Positions 5,886-6,077 of a stretch of DNA of 6,077 bases are shown in pieces. The translations under genes and the position numbers were made by a program. The notes below the pieces were generated by a model. That model saw only the letters and a list, made by a program, of their open reading frames with translations, was not told the DNA's origin and ran no database searches. Each line of letters begins with the position of its first letter. Within the stretch, counting starts at the first letter, position 1. Origin of the DNA: Gammaproteobacteria bacterium (GTDB lineage Bacteria > Pseudomonadota > Gammaproteobacteria > Pseudomonadales > DSM-25080); NCBI GenBank assembly GCA_013372965.1, contig JABXIR010000093.1, forward strand, positions 1-6,077, read 5' to 3'.

Positions 5886-6077
5886 CACGCAAAAGCTCCT
5901 CAATTGCAGTGGCCACCTGAGTCACGTTACCAGCGCCTTGAGTGAGAATAATGTCGCCAGGTTTTGCCATTTTCAATACTAACTTGGGAACCGCATCAAC
6001 GTCCGAACATAAGACAGGGTCGACGTGCCCCCTATTTCGAATTGATCGGGCGAGAGACTTACTGTCAGCGCCATGAA
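5878..6077 (-). CDS. murC: UDP-N-acetylmuramate--L-alanine ligase, C-terminal fragment
   Basis: Only the last 65 complete codons and the TAA stop (5880-5878) are in the window; the gene begins beyond the right edge. The reading frame gives HGADSKSLARSIRNRGHVD and then MAKPGDIILTQGAGNVTQVA, which match the C-terminal ligase domain of MurC (E. coli has GADSRSLCRTIRGRGKIDP and LILVQGAGNI). MurC adds L-alanine to UDP-MurNAc in the cytoplasm, the first step of peptide stem assembly. The fragment ends EELLRDD, shorter than the E. coli tail. The stop overlaps the start of ddl by 8 nt, so the two are probably translated in a coupled way. Confidence 0.95.
   Translation of the reverse strand, partial: HGADSKSLARSIRNRGHVDPVLCSDVDAVPKLVLKMAKPGDIILTQGAGNVTQVATAIEELLRDD
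5896..5900 (-). promoter_or_regulatory. Ribosome binding site of ddl, inside the murC 3' end
   Basis: AGGAG on the minus strand lies within the murC codons for Glu-Glu-Leu. It is 7 bases before GTG at 5888 and 10 bases before ATG at 5885. It supports a ddl start at one of these two adjacent codons over the TTG at 5903, which overlaps none of the usual spacing. Confidence 0.7.

Noticed and set aside
5886..5903. Longer ddl starting at TTG 5903.
   Set aside because: The AGGAG site lies downstream of that codon. The added residues are not like Ddl N-termini, and ATG 5885 or GTG 5888 fit the site.

Overview
This window carries the distal end of a division and cell-wall (dcw) cluster from a Gram-negative bacterium, almost certainly a gammaproteobacterium. 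Every gene is on the minus strand, so transcription runs from high to low coordinates: murC (3' end only), ddl, ftsQ, ftsA, ftsZ, lpxC, then the 5' part of an M23-family peptidase. The order murC-ddl-ftsQ-ftsA-ftsZ-lpxC is the classic gammaproteobacterial arrangement. Base composition is near 50% GC and looks even across the window. I see no mobile elements, CRISPR arrays, RNA genes or signs of recent transfer. The sequence does not identify genus or species. No enteric-type secM lies after lpxC, which argues against an enteric.

Bases 6077-4228: the murC tail overlaps ddl by 8 nt, ddl overlaps ftsQ by 4 nt (ATGA), and ftsQ is followed 36 nt later by ftsA. This is one tightly packed transcription unit with likely translational coupling. 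Bases 4227-1719: ftsA and ftsZ are separated by 28 nt, which contain a good ribosome binding site for ftsZ.

Bases 1718-1594: the gap between ftsZ and lpxC is the richest regulatory stretch. Reading on the minus strand it holds, in order, a 12-bp hairpin followed by a T-run (probable ftsZ terminator), a near-consensus sigma70 promoter (TTGACT-17-TATACT) whose -35 box shares bases with that T-run, a 7-bp GC-rich leader hairpin, and the lpxC ribosome binding site. lpxC is therefore probably transcribed on its own as well as by read-through.

Bases 678-570: a 109-bp gap after lpxC carries an A8/T8 tract and a 14-bp hairpin with no T-run after it. Bases 569-1: the N-terminal 189 residues of a membrane-anchored M23 peptidase, cut off by the window edge before its catalytic domain.

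Together the genes link peptidoglycan precursor synthesis (MurC, Ddl), Z-ring assembly and septal wall synthesis (FtsZ, FtsA, FtsQ), the committed step of lipid A synthesis (LpxC) and probably wall remodelling (M23). I did not find an undescribed system. The points worth checking are regulatory details around lpxC and choices of start codon.
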